From: Raskinella chloraquaticus (SeqCode)
GTDB lineage: Bacteria; Pseudomonadota; Alphaproteobacteria; Rhizobiales; UBA4765
Direction: 5' to 3'
Assembly (NCBI GenBank): GCA_002365175.1
Contig: DEZK01000027.1
Coordinates: forward strand, 62,001 to 126,000
Length of the DNA stretch: 64,000 nucleotides
The notes under the pieces were generated by a model. It was not told where the DNA came from and did not search any database. It saw nothing but the letters and a program-made list of their open reading frames with translations. Shown piece by piece: positions 62,127 through 64,000 of the stretch (the stretch's first letter is position 1; every line of letters begins with the position of its first letter). A program made the position numbers and the translations under genes.

Positions 62127-63376
62127 CCATTTCCGTCGCCTTCATCCTCAAAGGCTATCCTCGCCTTTCCGAAAGCTTCATCGCTCAGGAAATTTTCGGC
62201 CTGGAACAGGCCGGCATGGCCATCCGCATTTTTTCGATGCGCCGGCCAACCGACAGCCGCATCCATCCGATCCATCGCGCCATCATGGCGCCGGTCGTTT
62301 ATCTGCCGGAATATCTTTATCAGGAGCCCTGGCGCGTGGTGCGGGCGCTGTGGCGCGTCAGCCGGCGCGCCGGCTTCGGCGCCGCCCTTCGTGCCTTCCT
62401 TGCCGACCTGCCGCGCGATCCCTCGCCCAACCGTTTTCGTCGTTTCGGTCAGGCAGCCGTTCTGGTCGACGAACTTGGTGCGGATGTCGTGCATCTCCAT
62501 GCGCATTTCATCCACACGCCAGCGTCGGTCGGGCGCTACGCCTCGCTGATGAGCGGGCTCGCGTGGAGCGCTTCGGCTCATGCGAAAGATATCTGGACGT
62601 CGCAACCCTGGGAGCTGCGACAGAAGCTGGACAGCGCCCGCTTCAGCGTTACCTGCACGAAGGTCGGGTACGAGACGCTCTGCGCCCTGTCGTCACGAGC
62701 GGATGCGGTTCATCTCGTCTATCACGGCCTTGATCTCGAGCGTTTTGCAGCAAGTCGTGCCGCGCCTCAGGCGCCTGACGGCAGCGATCCGGCGCGCCCG
62801 GTGCAACTGCTGTCGGTTGGCAGGGCGGTTGACAAAAAAGGCTATGACCTCCTTCTCAAGGCGCTGGCCGGCCTGCCAGCCTCCGTGAACTGGCGGTTCG
62901 AGCACATCGGCGGAGGCGAGGGGCTTTCGCGGCTGAAGGGGCAGGCTGCGGCGCTGGGCCTGCAGGATCGTATCATCTGGCATGGCGCCCGCGACCAGAT
63001 CGAGGTGCTTGCCGCCTATCGCCGCGCCGATCTGTTTATCCTGCCATCCCGGATCGCCGAGGATGGCGATCGTGATGGCCTGCCCAACGTTCTGATGGAA
63101 GCGCAAAGCCAGGGGGTGGCGTGCCTGTCGACAGCCGTCTCGGGCATACCTGAACTCATTCTCGATGGCGAGACCGGTGTGCTGGTGGCGCCAGGCGATG
63201 CGCCGGCATTGACGGCGGCCCTGCAGATGCTGATTGCGACACCGGCGCGACGCGCGGCATTGGGCGCGGCTGGCGAGAAGCGTGTCCGACATGTCTTTGA
63301 TCATCGTCGCGGGCTCATGACCCTGCTTGGTCTGTTTCGCGACTGCGGCGTGCCGCTTGCTGCGATTGATCAGTGA
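62123..63376 (+). CDS. Glycosyltransferase family 4 protein
   Basis: A 417-residue retaining GT-B enzyme. It begins VAFILKGYPRLSESFIAQEI, a start shared with colanic-acid type glycosyltransferases. HLHAHFIHTPASVGRYASLM and the acid-catalyst-like SASAHAKDIW follow. The C-terminal domain has VGRAVDKKGYDLLLKAL, LPSRIAEDGDRDGLPNVLME (EX7E-like donor site) and GIPELILDGETGVLVAPGD. It starts at TTG 62123 overlapping the previous stop; the next ATG begins at its own stop. The sugar is unknown. It lies between two related MurG-like genes. Confidence 0.92.
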   Translation: MTISVAFILKGYPRLSESFIAQEIFGLEQAGMAIRIFSMRRPTDSRIHPIHRAIMAPVVYLPEYLYQEPWRVVRALWRVSRRAGFGAALRAFLADLPRDPSPNRFRRFGQAAVLVDELGADVVHLHAHFIHTPASVGRYASLMSGLAWSASAHAKDIWTSQPWELRQKLDSARFSVTCTKVGYETLCALSSRADAVHLVYHGLDLERFAASRAAPQAPDGSDPARPVQLLSVGRAVDKKGYDLLLKALAGLPASVNWRFEHIGGGEGLSRLKGQAAALGLQDRIIWHGARDQIEVLAAYRRADLFILPSRIAEDGDRDGLPNVLMEAQSQGVACLSTAVSGIPELILDGETGVLVAPGDAPALTAALQMLIATPARRAALGAAGEKRVRHVFDHRRGLMTLLGLFRDCGVPLAAIDQ

Positions 63377-64000
63377 TGACGGTGCGGGTTTTCTTCTTCG
63401 TGCAAAACCTGCTGGGCATTGGCCATGTGGTGCGCGCTGCCCGTCTGGCACGCGCCATGTGCGACAAAGGCATCGAGGTGACGGTTGCCAGCGGCGGCGT
63501 ACCCGTCGAGGGGCTTGATTTTTCTCCCGCTCATGTTGTGCAGTTGCCGCCACTGAAAGCCGGGCCCGGGGGATTTAGCGATCTGCGTCTGGCTGACGGG
63601 GCGCCCCTTGATGATCATCACCGCGATCTGCGCCGGGATGCGCTCCTTGCGGCCTTTGCCAGCAGCAATGCCGATATCCTGCTGATCGAGGCCTTTCCTT
63701 TCGGGCGGCGCGGGCAGCGTTTCGAATTGCTGCCGCTCCTTGCCGCAGCGCGCCAGAGGCAGAACAATGTTCTGATCGTCTCGTCTGTCCGCGATATTCT
63801 GCAGGGTGGTCGATCACCCGCACGCCGGCAGGAGATGCTCGATCTCGTCCACTCGTCCTTTGACCTCGTCCTCATCCATGGCGACGGCGCGGTAACGCCC
63901 TTCGACCAGAGTTTTCCCGAGGCAGACGACATTCGCGACAAGCTTGCCTATACCGGGCTGGTCGGGCCGGAAGCGGTGCCGCTTGAGGATATTCCGAGCC
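63376..64000 (+). CDS. Glycosyltransferase, MurG-like, cut by window end
   Basis: The first 208 residues of a third glycosyltransferase. It begins VRVFFFVQNLLGIGHVVRAA, which matches the DTFGLGHLRRCQ segment of the protein at 60801. It continues with SSVRDILQGG, VHSSFDLVLIHGDGAVTPFD and KLAYTGLVGPEAV, aligned with GLRDVMDSPR, DGIWVYGPEDFWDPF and RRLFTGFLRR of that protein. The two are paralogues. The ATG overlaps the stop of the GT4 gene. The nucleotide-sugar domain lies past the window. Confidence 0.82.
   Translation, partial: MTVRVFFFVQNLLGIGHVVRAARLARAMCDKGIEVTVASGGVPVEGLDFSPAHVVQLPPLKAGPGGFSDLRLADGAPLDDHHRDLRRDALLAAFASSNADILLIEAFPFGRRGQRFELLPLLAAARQRQNNVLIVSSVRDILQGGRSPARRQEMLDLVHSSFDLVLIHGDGAVTPFDQSFPEADDIRDKLAYTGLVGPEAVPLEDIPS

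Noticed and set aside
1..64000. CRISPR arrays, insertion sequences, integrases, phage or toxin-antitoxin genes
   Set aside because: No regularly spaced repeats, transposase or integrase motifs, or typical small paired genes were seen.

Overview
The window is a stretch of chromosome from an alphaproteobacterium, most likely a member of the Hyphomicrobiales (Rhizobiales); I cannot name the family. The pointers are an irr iron regulator divergent from fabA-fabB-fabI, the hemC / tsaD-gpsA-EVE arrangement, a hisB-DUF2628-hisH-hisA-hisF-hisE operon followed by coaA, a MatA/MatB malonate pair, and DUF1058-type SH3 and DUF2794 proteins. Base composition is GC-rich nearly throughout. The clear exception is about 34.9-35.6 kb, the 3' half of a manC gene. 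I see no rRNA or tRNA genes, CRISPR arrays, insertion sequences or phage genes.

Layout. 0-6.3 kb: haem synthesis (hemD, hemC) divergent from tsaD-gpsA-EVE-methyltransferase, then a DUF1761 membrane protein and a CaiB/BaiF CoA transferase. 6.4-13 kb: ispA and the complete urea ABC transporter urtABCDE, with a good sigma-54 promoter before urtA. 13.2-16.4 kb: a carbohydrate-type ABC importer (binding protein and two permeases) without its own ATPase. 16.6-21.4 kb: folC, fabI, fabB, fabA and divergent irr. 21.4-30 kb: single-gene units for cell-envelope, redox, cofactor and possibly polyester metabolism (SH3 protein, 2-hydroxyacid dehydrogenase, MoeB/ThiF-like protein, esterase, phasin-like protein, aminotransferase, BirA, MsrQ, Mrp). 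30-34.8 kb: histidine biosynthesis and pantothenate kinase. 34.9-38.8 kb: manC, ccmC-ccmD-ccmG and tesA. 38.9-43.6 kb: a YbbA/YbbP-type ABC exporter, a Bax-inhibitor-1 protein and DUF2794. 44-57.3 kb: a flippase, an acyl-CoA synthetase, a CAP-domain lipoprotein, a large MscS channel, PBP1C and a thioester-containing alpha-2-macroglobulin. 57.4-60.5 kb: a decayed TRAP permease gene followed by matA-matB. 60.8-64 kb: three overlapping glycosyltransferase genes, the last cut by the window end.

Most genes are housekeeping. Genes within operons are often coupled by 4-base stop/start overlaps (tsaD/gpsA, urtB/C, urtC/D, the two sugar permeases, folC/fabI, hisB/DUF2628, hisH/hisA, ccmC/D/G, A2M/pbpC). 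The unusual points are the mosaic manC, the truncated and frameshifted dctM remnant next to matAB (malonate enzymes kept, transporter lost), the glycosyltransferase trio with two related MurG-like proteins flanking a GT4 enzyme, several strong hairpins placed between transporter genes, and a 21-bp near-perfect palindrome upstream of manC. I found no clear candidate for a wholly new system; the glycosyltransferase cluster continues past the window and is the least understood part.
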